Below are positions 24,301 to 32,006 of a stretch of 35,207 bases of DNA, one piece after another. The position numbers and the translations under genes were made by a program. Source of the DNA: an uncultured Eggerthellaceae bacterium (GTDB lineage: Bacteria > Actinomycetota > Coriobacteriia > Coriobacteriales > Eggerthellaceae); contig CANRPV010000002.1 of the NCBI GenBank assembly GCA_947632575.1, positions 1 to 35,207 on the forward strand, in the 5' to 3' direction. The notes beneath the pieces were generated by a model. It was not told the origin of the DNA, made no database searches, and was given only the letters and a program-made list of their open reading frames with translations. Every line of letters begins with the position of its first letter. Position 1 is the stretch's first letter.

Positions 24301-24891
24301 ATGGATTTAAAGTCTTTTGCAGGTCCGGTCATGCCCGTGTTTCTCATGACGATAGTCGTGGTGATGGCTTTGGCTTGCAACTCTCAGGACCTTGATGGAG
24401 AGCCTTTTCAGATGAATGTAGGTGCCAAAGAGCCTCTGTGGACGACAACGGATGAGTTCTTAGATCTTGTGGAAGCGAGACTCGACGCTTACGAGAGGCA
24501 AAAGATTGAAGAGCTTCCTCTTTGGTTTAAGGAGGAATTGATCGATCCTGCACCTTTGGGGCCTTGTGATATAGCGCTTTGGGAGGGAGAAAGTGTTGTA
24601 AAGAAACAAGACGACAGAAAAGAAAATGGCACTTCAGAGGGGGATGGTGCAGCGATTGCATATTTCACTTCGAATATAAATGCTCGCCAATTGATCCGGG
24701 AGATAGTGAATCAGATGGAAAGGAAAGGGTGGTCAGGGCTTTGCCAAGAAGATCTCTTGATGGCCACTATGACTAAGAAGGAAGGGAACTGCCAATGGGC
24801 ACTAATTTCATGCACCAGCCTCGACGATACAAGCAGCGTGATGTTCCAAATTCAACGAGCTCCCAGAGGCATATCGAACGAAGAGGAGTAG
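24301..24891 (+). CDS. Tad-locus exported protein, possible lipoprotein
   Basis: 196 residues from ATG 24301 (AAGGG, about 8 nt upstream); an upstream ATG at 24265 would overlap the pseudopilin gene. Residues 1-28 form a hydrophobic signal ending MALAC, which could be a lipobox. The rest is hydrophilic and acidic, with a C-terminal alpha/beta part (NARQLIREIVNQMERKGWSG ... GNCQWALISCTSLDDTSSVMFQI) reminiscent of small ligand-binding domains, but I do not recognise the family. Its 3' end overlaps the DUF192 gene by 97 bp. Confidence 0.65.
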   Translation: MDLKSFAGPVMPVFLMTIVVVMALACNSQDLDGEPFQMNVGAKEPLWTTTDEFLDLVEARLDAYERQKIEELPLWFKEELIDPAPLGPCDIALWEGESVVKKQDDRKENGTSEGDGAAIAYFTSNINARQLIREIVNQMERKGWSGLCQEDLLMATMTKKEGNCQWALISCTSLDDTSSVMFQIQRAPRGISNEEE

Positions 24892-25187
24892 TTCGCTTAG
24901 CCGTGACTCCGTTACAGAAATGGAGAGGACTTCTCTTTCAGAAACCCCATAGTGATCTGCTGATCTTAAATCGTTGCAACGACGTTCATACCTTTGGCAT
25001 GCGACACGCTTTGGATATTGCTTTTCTCGATGCATTTGGACAAGTGGTTGAGGTACATAGACGGGTGGCGCCGTCTCGTCGTTTACGCTGCCCAAAAGCA
25101 TTTTTTACTGTTGAGAGGTTTCATAAACCCGGACCGTGGTTTTTTAGGGGCGACAAGGTAATCACTCTGTCGCCTCTTTCTAGATAA
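24795..25187 (+). CDS. DUF192 family protein
   Basis: 130 residues from ATG 24795, which has a good RBS (GAAGGGAA, 6-nt gap) although it overlaps the previous gene by 97 bp. DUF192 (COG1430) features are RLAVTPLQKWRGLLFQ, the FGMRHALDIAFLDAFGQVVEV core and the C-terminal beta strands. Most DUF192 proteins carry a signal peptide; none is visible here. Function of the family is unknown. Its place at the end of the Tad array suggests an accessory role, but this is inference. Confidence 0.8.
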   Translation: MGTNFMHQPRRYKQRDVPNSTSSQRHIERRGVVRLAVTPLQKWRGLLFQKPHSDLLILNRCNDVHTFGMRHALDIAFLDAFGQVVEVHRRVAPSRRLRCPKAFFTVERFHKPGPWFFRGDKVITLSPLSR

Positions 25188-25234
25188 CGTACTCAAAAGT
25201 CACTCGAGAAAGCATCTGATTGGAGTGAAAAGTC

Positions 25235-25759
25235 ATGAAAACATGCCCCGTATGCTCAGCTCAGCTATTTGATGACATCGACACTTGCTTTGGTTGCATG
25301 TATTCGTTTACCCACGGTGGCGCGCATGGTAGACAGGAGCTGACAGAAAAGCTTCCAACGGTGCAGGCTCAAAGCTTGCATACCCAAGGGTTACATGGCC
25401 AAGAGTTACAGACTCAAAGCTTACATACCCAAGGGTTACATGGCCAAGAGTTACAGACTCAAAGCTTGCATACCCAAGGGTTGCATACCCAAGGGCTACA
25501 GGCTCAAAGGGCACAGACTCAAGGGTCACCAGCGCGGGATCAGGGAAACGATGTTACGGCGCCTTTGGTAGCAAAGGCGCCTTTGGCCACATCAGTCCCA
25601 ATGGCCTCTCTGTCTTCTTTGTCGCCCTTGCCCTATCAGAGTTCTGCGCCGAGAGTCGTGCAATCAAATGCTGAGGAATGTTGGTCACTGCGCCTTGTTC
25701 TGCAAACGGGTCAGCAGCCAAAGCGCGTTTGGGAGATCGACCTCAGCAGGCAGTCGTAG
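25235..25759 (+). CDS. Zinc-ribbon protein with Q-x-L pentapeptide repeats, unknown function
   Basis: 174 residues, ATG 25235. The N-terminus holds a zinc ribbon, C4-x2-C7 and C18-x2-C21. Residues 44-98 are eleven pentads such as HTQGL, HGQEL and QTQSL. A Pro/Ser/Ala linker and a short C-terminal piece follow (CWSLRLVLQTGQQPKRVWEIDLSRQS), which resembles the opening strands of an FHA-like or other beta domain and stops abruptly. Truncation of a larger zinc-ribbon-FHA protein is possible but unproven. It is the last gene of the Tad-direction array, before a bidirectional hairpin. Confidence 0.7.
   Translation: MKTCPVCSAQLFDDIDTCFGCMYSFTHGGAHGRQELTEKLPTVQAQSLHTQGLHGQELQTQSLHTQGLHGQELQTQSLHTQGLHTQGLQAQRAQTQGSPARDQGNDVTAPLVAKAPLATSVPMASLSSLSPLPYQSSAPRVVQSNAEECWSLRLVLQTGQQPKRVWEIDLSRQS
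25364..25528 (+). repeat. Eleven 15-bp tandem repeats encoding x-x-Q-x-L pentads
   Basis: In-frame five-codon units from 25364 (QAQSL) to 25528 (QTQGS). A three-unit 45-bp super-repeat (HTQGL-HGQEL-QTQSL) is present twice almost identically, so duplication has occurred in 15-bp and 45-bp steps. Confidence 0.92.
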
Positions 25760-25778
25760 AGGAAGGTGGAAAGAAGGG

Positions 25779-25850
25779 AGTGATGAGAAAGAGCCGCTTG
25801 AAGCCTCTCTTAAGGAAGTGACGCTTGAGGCCTCCTCTTTCTTTATCACT
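25779..25850. terminator. Long inverted repeat between convergent genes, probable bidirectional terminator
   Basis: AGTGATGAGAAAGAG (25779-25793) pairs with CTCTTTCTTTATCACT (25835-25850) with one or two mismatches. The plus side continues in T-rich sequence. Inside is a direct repeat, CGCTTGA(A/G)GCCTC, at about 27-bp spacing. It lies between the zinc-ribbon gene and the thrC stop. Confidence 0.55.
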
Positions 25851-25868
25851 TTTGCTTCTTTGCTTCTA

Positions 25869-27446
25869 CTATGCGAGAAACTCGACGACGGCGTTTTCGA
25901 TATCCGCTACGGTTCCACCAATGACCTGATCGAAGCGACGAGGAAGCTTGTCGAGCAGATCGAGGTTTGGAGGAATGGGACTTGCCTGGGTCTCTTCGGC
26001 CACGAGACGAATGAGCTGATTGCCAGTCAGTTCGCTCAGAGCCGGTGATAAGGGCTCGTCGGTGCCGATGCCATGAAGTGCCTTATAGACGCTGGCGCCG
26101 AATTTAGCCCAATGAGCAGTGGACACGATCAAGAGCGGATTCGTTCCCCGAAGATTCTGGCTAACCCGATAGGCTACGGAGGTATGGGGGTCTATCAGAT
26201 AATGATGATCTTCCCAGACCTCTTTGATGGTGTCCAAGCATTCTTGGTTTGTGGCAAACCCGCCAACAAAGGTGTCGCACATACGGCGATGAGTTTGCTC
26301 ATCGATTTGGAAGAAACGGTCCTTGTTAAGGCCATTCATCCAGTTGCGAATGCACTGGCTATCGCGATCGGTCAATTCGAAAAGCAATCTTTCGAGATTG
26401 GAGGAGACAAGGATGTCCATGGAAGGACTGTGAGTCAGTATGAACTCGCGCTCGCGGATATCATAGATACCCGTATTGATGAAGTCGGTCAGCACATGGT
26501 TATCGTTGCTCGCGCAGATAAGCCTTTCGATGGGTGCGCCCATGGCTTTCGCATACCAGGCAGCAAGGATATTGCCAAAGTTTCCCGTGGGCACGCATAC
26601 ATCCAATGGCGCGCCGGCTTCAAGTTTTCCTTCTGCCACTAGCCTTGAGTAGCTCGACAGATAGTAGACGATCTGAGGCATAAGACGTCCCCAGTTGATG
26701 GAGTTCGCGCTGGAAAGCTTAATGCGATGCTCGTCGAGAAGGCGTTCCGTGAAAGCATCGTCGGTAAATGTCTTTTTGACATTGGTTTGGCAGTCATCGA
26801 AATTGCCCTCTACGGCCCAAACGGAGACATTGTCGCCCTGTTGGGTAGACATTTGCAGGCACTGGATGTCGCTCACTCCATTATGGGGATAGCAAACGCC
26901 GATCTGCACCCCGTCGAGATCCTTGAACCCTTCGAGAGCCGCTTTGCCGGTGTCGCCGGAAGTAGCGACCAAGATGAAGAAGTCGTTTTCGATCTTGCCT
27001 TCTGCCTTAAGCTTTGCCGCGCTTGCGGTGAAGAACTGGGGAAGGCATTGGAGTGCGAGATCTTTAAAAGCGCTGGTGGGACCATGCCATAGTTCGAGCA
27101 CATGAGTGTCGTCATCAAGCGTGGTTATGGGGCAGATAGCAGGCGTGTCGAAGTTTGAACCATAGCTTTTCGCCATCAGGTTTTCTATGGCATCGGCGTC
27201 AAAATCGATGCCGAAGCTCTTATAGACGAAACTTGCCTGTTGGTAATAGGGCATTGACGCGAGTTCGAGGATTTGGCTCAGGCTGTAATGAGGGATTTCT
27301 TGAGGAACAAACAAACCGCCGCCCGAAGCGATGCCTTCAATGATGGCCTCAGAAAAGGGCAGAGGCGCTTCGCATCGACCTCGTGTGTCGAGGTATCTAT
27401 TGGTTCCGCGGTCAAAGAGCTTCGAGTTTGCGTTCAGTTCCGCCAT
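25869..27446 (-). CDS. thrC: Threonine synthase
   Basis: 525 residues from the ATG at 27446, with AAGGAGG about 10 nt upstream. The frame is open further upstream into the divergent gene; that extension is rejected. PLP enzyme converting O-phosphohomoserine to threonine. The N-terminal region YLDTRG ... GGLFVPQ and the PLP lysine K128 in HGPTSAFKDLALQ are typical, as are ATSGDTGKAA (phosphate loop) and SSANSINWGRLMPQIVYY. The length matches the long (yeast/E. coli-like) class. A TATACT -10 hexamer on the minus strand (27479-27484) could start the transcript, but its -35 is poor. It is divergent from the SGNH hydrolase gene. Confidence 0.96.
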   Translation of the reverse strand: MAELNANSKLFDRGTNRYLDTRGRCEAPLPFSEAIIEGIASGGGLFVPQEIPHYSLSQILELASMPYYQQASFVYKSFGIDFDADAIENLMAKSYGSNFDTPAICPITTLDDDTHVLELWHGPTSAFKDLALQCLPQFFTASAAKLKAEGKIENDFFILVATSGDTGKAALEGFKDLDGVQIGVCYPHNGVSDIQCLQMSTQQGDNVSVWAVEGNFDDCQTNVKKTFTDDAFTERLLDEHRIKLSSANSINWGRLMPQIVYYLSSYSRLVAEGKLEAGAPLDVCVPTGNFGNILAAWYAKAMGAPIERLICASNDNHVLTDFINTGIYDIREREFILTHSPSMDILVSSNLERLLFELTDRDSQCIRNWMNGLNKDRFFQIDEQTHRRMCDTFVGGFATNQECLDTIKEVWEDHHYLIDPHTSVAYRVSQNLRGTNPLLIVSTAHWAKFGASVYKALHGIGTDEPLSPALSELTGNQLIRLVAEETQASPIPPNLDLLDKLPRRFDQVIGGTVADIENAVVEFLA

Positions 27447-27521
27447 GAGTTTTCGTCCTCCTTCGTACAAGTAAGACCAGTATACTATGGCTGGCGCGTA
27501 AACCGCTGTTAGGAGATGCTC

Positions 27522-28436
27522 ATGTCCGGGCCTGCAATTTCCATCATGGGGGACTCGATTTCCACGTTCGAGGGCCAAAATCCCGAGGGCTATCGTGTCT
27601 ATTATGCGGAGGAACTTCGCGATTTTACCGGGGTCGTCGAGGTGGAGGATACATGGTGGTCCCAGGTCATTAGTCATTTCGGAGGCCATCTTTGCACCAA
27701 TGCCTCCTTTTCTGGGAGTATGGTCGAAGGTCTTGGTTTTCCCGCGGGAAATAGCGAGCGTCGAGTGGCTGATCTCAAAAATTCCTCTGGCGAAAATCCC
27801 GATGCCATTCTTATTTTCATGGGCATTAACGATTTTGGCTGGGGCGGAGCGAAAAACCAAGCAGCCGGTCGTAGTGAAGCTGTTCCTCCCTGTGTCGATC
27901 TCAGCCTCATACCTGAAGCCGATCCCGGCGAAGCCCATGCGGAGGCGCTTGAGGGATTTGCCCGCGCTTATCGACAAATGCTTGAGCGCTTGAGAAGCCA
28001 TTATCCCGATACGGAAATCTGGCCCATCACGTTGGTTCCTGGAAGAATTGTCGGCAAGGATCATTCGGCGTTTACCTATCAGCTTCGCAGTCTCGAGCTT
28101 GATTCCTATAACGACGCCATACGCCAGGCCGCTAAAGAAACTGGATGTCGGGTAGCCGATATATTCAAGCTGGGGCTTGAATACGAGGCAAAGGATGGAA
28201 CCCATCCAACTGGCAAGGGGATGGCTCAGCTGGCATCAATGATCATTCAGTGCCTTGAAGCTGACGGCTTTCTTTCGCGGTACGCCTCCGTTAGGCACCA
28301 TGAGCCTGAACGGGAAAAGGCGCTTAAAGCAACAAGATATTGTTATCAGCCGAGCTGCGTTCCCTGCTCTTTTGCTCAAAGCACCAGCTCCAAATGGAGT
28401 TGCGTCTGCGAAAAGCCCTGGTTAGAGCAAAGTTAA
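27522..28436 (+). CDS. SGNH/GDSL-family hydrolase
   Basis: 304 residues from ATG 27522, six nt after TTAGGAG; ATG 27516 abuts the RBS and is rejected. Block I is MGDSISTFEG with nucleophile S12; the Gly block is FSGSM; block III is MGINDFGWG (about 99-107); block V is DGTHPTGKG with D225/H228. No signal peptide, so it is probably cytoplasmic. The family includes esterases and carbohydrate deacetylases; the substrate is unknown. The last 45 residues (Cys-rich, basic) look unlike the family and may be a tail extension. Its stop codon lies inside the first candidate feo operator (28432-28447). Confidence 0.88.
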   Translation: MSGPAISIMGDSISTFEGQNPEGYRVYYAEELRDFTGVVEVEDTWWSQVISHFGGHLCTNASFSGSMVEGLGFPAGNSERRVADLKNSSGENPDAILIFMGINDFGWGGAKNQAAGRSEAVPPCVDLSLIPEADPGEAHAEALEGFARAYRQMLERLRSHYPDTEIWPITLVPGRIVGKDHSAFTYQLRSLELDSYNDAIRQAAKETGCRVADIFKLGLEYEAKDGTHPTGKGMAQLASMIIQCLEADGFLSRYASVRHHEPEREKALKATRYCYQPSCVPCSFAQSTSSKWSCVCEKPWLEQS

Positions 28437-28447
28437 CTACGGCTAAA
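28432..28447. promoter_or_regulatory. Candidate metalloregulator site 1 (GTTA-N8-TAA(A))
   Basis: GTTAACTACGGCTAAA, about 60 bp upstream of the feoA promoter hexamers. It shares the pattern GTTAA-N6-CTAA with two sites near feoA and feoB. It overlaps the stop of the hydrolase gene. Confidence 0.35.
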
Positions 28448-28474
28448 AAATTTGAAAAAACGGTGAAGCGACTA

Positions 28475-28503
28475 TTCTCTTTTGAAAAAGTTTGCTATAT
28501 GAT
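28475..28503 (+). promoter_or_regulatory. Candidate promoter of the first feoA gene
   Basis: TTCTCT (28475-28480) and TATGAT (28498-28503) are 17 bp apart. The expected transcript start, about 28510, coincides with candidate operator 2, which fits repression by a metal-loaded regulator. Confidence 0.45.
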
Positions 28504-28510
28504 ACTTTGC

Positions 28511-28526
28511 GTTAAACGAAGCTAAC
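28511..28526. promoter_or_regulatory. Candidate metalloregulator site 2 (GTTA-N8-TAAC)
   Basis: GTTAAACGAAGCTAAC lies just downstream of the -10 element and 41 bp before feoA. It is an inverted repeat resembling DtxR/IdeR-type half-sites (GTTA/TAAC) with wider spacing. Confidence 0.45.
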
Positions 28527-28566
28527 TTTTTAGCTCACTTTTGGTAGGAATAGTTGAGGAGATACG

Positions 28567-28848
28567 ATGCAAAACGTAATGGCATTACAGGGCGTAGATT
28601 ACGGCACCGCCACTGTAGCTGTCCGGACTCAGCAAATGCCGCTTACGTTTCTCCGCTGTGGAGATTGCGCGCGGGTGGCAAAAGTACGTGGCACTGGCGA
28701 GGTTCATCATCATCTCGAAAACCTCGGGTTTGTGGATGGAGCTCAGCTGCGTGTAGTCAATGAACAAGCTGGCAATATTATTGTTGAGATCAAAGGCACC
28801 CAGGTTGCGCTGGATCGTTCGGTGGCCTCGAAAGTAATTACGGCTTAA
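28567..28848 (+). CDS. feoA: FeoA domain protein (first copy)
   Basis: 93 residues from ATG 28567 behind GAGGAG. The SH3-like FeoA domain is at about 25-92: MPLTFLRCGDCARVAKVRG, then HHHLENLGFVDGAQLRVVNEQAGNIIVEIKGTQVALDRSVASKV. FeoA binds and stimulates FeoB in ferrous iron uptake. An N-terminal extension of about 22 residues and the HHH stretch are unusual. A strong terminator follows, so it may be produced separately or in excess of FeoB. Confidence 0.93.
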   Translation: MQNVMALQGVDYGTATVAVRTQQMPLTFLRCGDCARVAKVRGTGEVHHHLENLGFVDGAQLRVVNEQAGNIIVEIKGTQVALDRSVASKVITA

Positions 28849-28866
28849 CGGGCATTGCTTACGCTC

Positions 28867-28893
28867 GAAGCGCCCGCTGGGGCGCTTCTTTTT
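28867..28893 (+). terminator. Intrinsic terminator after the first feoA gene
   Basis: GAAGCGCCC (28867-28875), loop GCTG, GGGCGCTTC (28880-28888), then TTTTT. A perfect 9-bp GC-rich stem with a T-run; it may partly read through to the second feoA. Confidence 0.92.
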
Positions 28894-28938
28894 GAGGCCG
28901 GGAAGGCAAAGGGAACACAAACCGTTTACCGGCTCCAG

Positions 28939-29075
28939 CAACGGGAGAAAAACAACGGTACAAGGGCAACGGTATACAGGTAAGGCACAAGAACAGTAGC
29001 GCAGGCAACCGTACAAGAGAAACGGTAAAAAGGCGACAGTACGCAAGGACAATGGCACAAGAGAAGGAACAAAAG
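28939..29075 (+). repeat. Degenerate ~15-bp tandem repeats between the two feoA genes
   Basis: About nine units of the approximate form AACGGTACAAG(A/G)G, for example AACGGTACAAGGGC, AACCGTACAAGAGA and AATGGCACAAGAGA, run up to the RBS of the second feoA. No long frame is preserved across them. The RBS itself (AAGGAACAAAAGG) appears to be part of the last unit. Confidence 0.6.
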
Positions 29076-29079
29076 GTAC

Positions 29080-29313
29080 ATGGCTGAAGACCAGAAAACG
29101 TTGAGAGATGTGAAAGTAGGTGAAACGGCAGTCGTCGCGCGCCTCAAGGGAGAAGGCGCGGTCAAACGACGCATCATGGATATGGGTATCACCAAGGGCA
29201 CAAAAGTCTACGTGCGCAAAGTTGCTCCCTTAGGAGATCCCATTGAAGTAACCGTTCGCGGCTTTGAGCTCTCGCTGCGTAAAGACGAGGCGGAAAACGT
29301 CATCGTCGGATGA
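29080..29313 (+). CDS. feoA: FeoA domain protein (second copy)
   Basis: 77 residues from ATG 29080. Canonical FeoA: TLRDVKVGETAVVARLKGEGAVKRRIMDMGITKGTKVYVRKVAPLGDPIEVTVRGFELSLRKDEAENV, i.e. the whole SH3-like domain including the MGI turn and the APLGDP loop. It is more typical than the first copy and directly precedes feoB, so it is the likely functional FeoB partner. A 14-bp tandem duplication covers its stop codon. Confidence 0.95.
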   Translation: MAEDQKTLRDVKVGETAVVARLKGEGAVKRRIMDMGITKGTKVYVRKVAPLGDPIEVTVRGFELSLRKDEAENVIVG

Positions 29314-29327
29314 TCATCGTCGGACAG
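29300..29327 (+). repeat. 14-bp tandem duplication at the feoA stop codon
   Basis: TCATCGTCGGATGA (29300-29313) is followed at once by TCATCGTCGGACAG (29314-29327); the TGA stop is the end of the first unit. Confidence 0.85.
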
Positions 29328-29356
29328 ACGCCCTGACTATCAGGATTGTCTCGACA

Positions 29357-29375
29357 GCGCTTCGGCGCATTTTTT
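29357..29375 (+). terminator. Short TTCG hairpin with T-run before feoB
   Basis: GCGC-TTCG-GCGC (29357-29368), then A and six T. The stem is only 4 bp but closed by a stable tetraloop. It could attenuate read-through from feoA into feoB. Confidence 0.45.
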
Positions 29376-29378
29376 ACG

Positions 29379-29408
29379 GATAATAGTTAACTAGCACTAA
29401 CTATTATC
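29379..29408. promoter_or_regulatory. Perfect 11-bp inverted repeat before feoB, candidate metalloregulator site 3
   Basis: GATAATAGTTA (29379-29389) and TAACTATTATC (29398-29408) are exact inverted copies around an 8-bp spacer. The inner 16 bp, GTTAACTAGCACTAAC (29386-29401), match sites 1 and 2. It lies 29 bp before feoB with -10-like hexamers (GATAAT, TATTAT) inside the arms. A DtxR-family repressor is the obvious candidate ligand. Confidence 0.65.
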
Positions 29409-29436
29409 GAGGGGATAAAGGAAAGGAATCAAGATC

Positions 29437-31968
29437 ATGGCTATTTCCATTGCTCTTGCTGGCAATCCCAATTGCGGCAAGACGACCATGTTCAATGATT
29501 TGACGGGAGCAAACCAGTACGTGGGCAACTGGCCCGGCGTGACCGTCGAAAAGAAAGAGGGACGTTACGTCCGCGATAAGGAGATCGTCATTACGGACCT
29601 GCCCGGGGTCTACTCTCTATCCCCTTACTCGCCGGAGGAGATCGTCACGCGCGATTACCTGATGAGCGGTCAGCCCAATGTGGTGATCAACCTTATCGAC
29701 GCCACCAATCTTGAGCGAAATCTCTACCTCACAACGCAGATCCTGAATCTGGGACTTCCGGTCGTGGTGGCGCTTAACATGATCGACCTCGTTGAGAAAA
29801 ACGGGGATCATATCGATGTGGCTAAGCTGTCGAAGCGTCTGGGTTGTCCCATCGTGGAGACCTCGGCTTTGCGCGGCCGTGGAATGGATGAGCTCATTCA
29901 AACCGCGATAAAGGAGGCCGAGCGGGGTCAGGCGGCGGCTTCTGAGCTGCGGTTTACCAATGATGTGGAGGAAGCCCTCAACAAGATTATAGATATCCTG
30001 GGCGATCGGGTGAATGCGCGCAATGCTCGTTGGTTCGCCATCAAGCTCTTTGAAGGCGAATCGGTGACCATTGACCAGCTCAATCTGCCTGCTCGCGATC
30101 TAAGCCGCATCGCTGGCATCCGGGAGGCCATTGAAGCTCAGGAAGACGACGATGCTGAGAGCATCATCGCCAATGAACGTTACGACATCATCACCGATGT
30201 ATGTGACGAGTGCTATCGAAAGAACGTCAAGGCGATGACCACCACCGAAAAGATCGATCGGGTGGTCACCAATCGAATCCTGGGTATTCCTATCTTTATC
30301 CTGATTATGACCTTGGTCTACTACATTTCAGTCACGACGGTAGGCACCTATGTCACCGACTGGGCAAACGATGGGCTTTTCGGCGAAGGCTGGCTTTATA
30401 CCGGCACGGAGGAATACGAGCAAGCCGTCGGCGATTATGAGGGCTATCAGGCTGAAATTGACGCCTATCTGGAAGATGCCGAAGCTCGTGGTATCGATAC
30501 GGAAGGTTTCCTTACGGCGCTTGAGTCCGAAGACACGACGCCCGAGGACGAGATCGCGATGGAAAACTTCATGATCGCTGCCGATACGGCGGGGGTTATG
30601 GGTACCGTTGAGGTTGAGGATCCCGAGACGGGGGAGACGACCATCACCACGGTGGACGGTGCTGAATTCGCAGCCGCTCTTGAGGCTGAAGAGCCCGATC
30701 CGTCTCAGTTCGGCTTCTACCATGTGGGTTTGCCGGTGGTCTTAGACGGCTGGTTGGAATCTATCAACTGTGCGCCATGGCTGATCAGCCTCATTCTCGA
30801 CGGCATTGTCGCCGGCGTGGGCGCCGTGTTGGGATTCATTCCGCAGCTGATCGTGCTCTTCCTGATGCTGTCCTTCTTGGAAGGCTGCGGTTACATGGCG
30901 CGTGTCGCCTTCATCATGGATAGGGTTTTCCGACGCTTCGGGCTTTCGGGCAAGTCCTTCATCCCCATGCTGATCGCTTCAGGTTGTGGTGTGCCCGCCA
31001 TCATGGCGACCAAGACCATCGAAAACGAGAAAGATCGTCGCATGACGATCATGACGACAACGATGATTCCCTGCAGCGCGAAACTGCCGATCATCGCACT
31101 CGTGTTTGGCGCATTGGCTGGCGGGGATTTTGAGGCGACCTGGTGGGTGGCGCCGCTGTTTTACTTCTTAGGCCTGGCGGCCATCATCATCTCCTGCATC
31201 ATATTGCGGAAATTCCGCGCGTTCGCTGGAGAGGCCGCGCCCTTTATCATGGAGCTGCCCCAGTACCATCTGCCCACTGTTAAAAACGTGCTGATGGCGA
31301 CTTGGGAACGCGTCCGCAGCTACGCCATTAAGGCCGGCACCATCATCTTCTTGAGCTCGATGGTGATCTGGTTCCTGATGAACTTCGGCGTCTACGAGGG
31401 CCAATTCGGGCTGTTGGACGCGGATGTGGACCACTACATCGATTACAGCATTATGGCTGGTCTGGGTAACCTTTTGGCATGGATCTTCGCACCGCTGGGC
31501 TTTGGCAGCTGGGAGACCACCGTTGCTACGATCACCGGCCTTGTGGCCAAGGAGAACGTCGTGGCTACCGTCGGAATTCTTACCACCTTGGGCGAGGCGG
31601 GTGAGCTCGATCCTTCCATGTGGACGGCGTTTGGCGCTATGTTCGGTGGCACGTCGGTCGCGATTATGGCCTTCTGCGCTTTCAACTTGCTTTGCGCTCC
31701 CTGCTTCGCAGCCATGGGTACCATCTGGCGCCAAATGGGCAACGCGAAATGGACCTGGGCGGCCATCGGCTATCTCTGCGGATTCGCTTGGTGCATCGGC
31801 TTGATGATCTATCAGATCGGTGGCTTTTTCAGTGGCGAGGTGGCCTTCGGACCGTGGACCGTTATCGCTTTTGTCGTAGCGGCCGGATTGCTCTTCCTGC
31901 TGTTCAGGCCTTATCCTCACGATACTGGTAGGAGCTCGGTTGATGTACGGGTAAGTGATGCCGCCTGA
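29437..31968 (+). CDS. feoB: Ferrous iron transporter FeoB
   Basis: 843 residues, ATG 29437 with AAAGGAA upstream. The N-terminal G domain has G1 GNPNCGKT (9-16), G3 DLPG (54-57), G4 NMID (114-117) and G5 TSALRG (142-147), followed by the GDI-like helical region to about 270. The membrane part starts at about 283. Between the first and second helices lies a very acidic insertion (about 313-430) not found in E. coli FeoB. The Gate/core motifs LEGCGYMARVAFIMDR (481-496) and ASGCGVPAIMATKTIEN (514-530) are present, with C484 and C517, and ETTVATITGLVAKENVVATV lies further on. It moves Fe2+ across the cytoplasmic membrane with FeoA and the small Cys-rich partner. Confidence 0.97.
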   Translation: MAISIALAGNPNCGKTTMFNDLTGANQYVGNWPGVTVEKKEGRYVRDKEIVITDLPGVYSLSPYSPEEIVTRDYLMSGQPNVVINLIDATNLERNLYLTTQILNLGLPVVVALNMIDLVEKNGDHIDVAKLSKRLGCPIVETSALRGRGMDELIQTAIKEAERGQAAASELRFTNDVEEALNKIIDILGDRVNARNARWFAIKLFEGESVTIDQLNLPARDLSRIAGIREAIEAQEDDDAESIIANERYDIITDVCDECYRKNVKAMTTTEKIDRVVTNRILGIPIFILIMTLVYYISVTTVGTYVTDWANDGLFGEGWLYTGTEEYEQAVGDYEGYQAEIDAYLEDAEARGIDTEGFLTALESEDTTPEDEIAMENFMIAADTAGVMGTVEVEDPETGETTITTVDGAEFAAALEAEEPDPSQFGFYHVGLPVVLDGWLESINCAPWLISLILDGIVAGVGAVLGFIPQLIVLFLMLSFLEGCGYMARVAFIMDRVFRRFGLSGKSFIPMLIASGCGVPAIMATKTIENEKDRRMTIMTTTMIPCSAKLPIIALVFGALAGGDFEATWWVAPLFYFLGLAAIIISCIILRKFRAFAGEAAPFIMELPQYHLPTVKNVLMATWERVRSYAIKAGTIIFLSSMVIWFLMNFGVYEGQFGLLDADVDHYIDYSIMAGLGNLLAWIFAPLGFGSWETTVATITGLVAKENVVATVGILTTLGEAGELDPSMWTAFGAMFGGTSVAIMAFCAFNLLCAPCFAAMGTIWRQMGNAKWTWAAIGYLCGFAWCIGLMIYQIGGFFSGEVAFGPWTVIAFVVAAGLLFLLFRPYPHDTGRSSVDVRVSDAA

Positions 31969-32006
31969 GTGATGGATAGGAAAGAAGGCTGGACGTTGTA
32001 AGTACA

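Noticed and set aside
25308..25529. Minus-strand repeat protein frame (TLGYASFESV repeats)
   Set aside because: Antisense of the 15-bp coding repeats; the plus-strand frame has the zinc ribbon and a proper start.
27447..28205. Upstream extension of the threonine synthase frame (about 250 codons)
   Set aside because: Lies opposite the SGNH hydrolase gene; ThrC begins with MAEL at 27446 after AAGGAGG.
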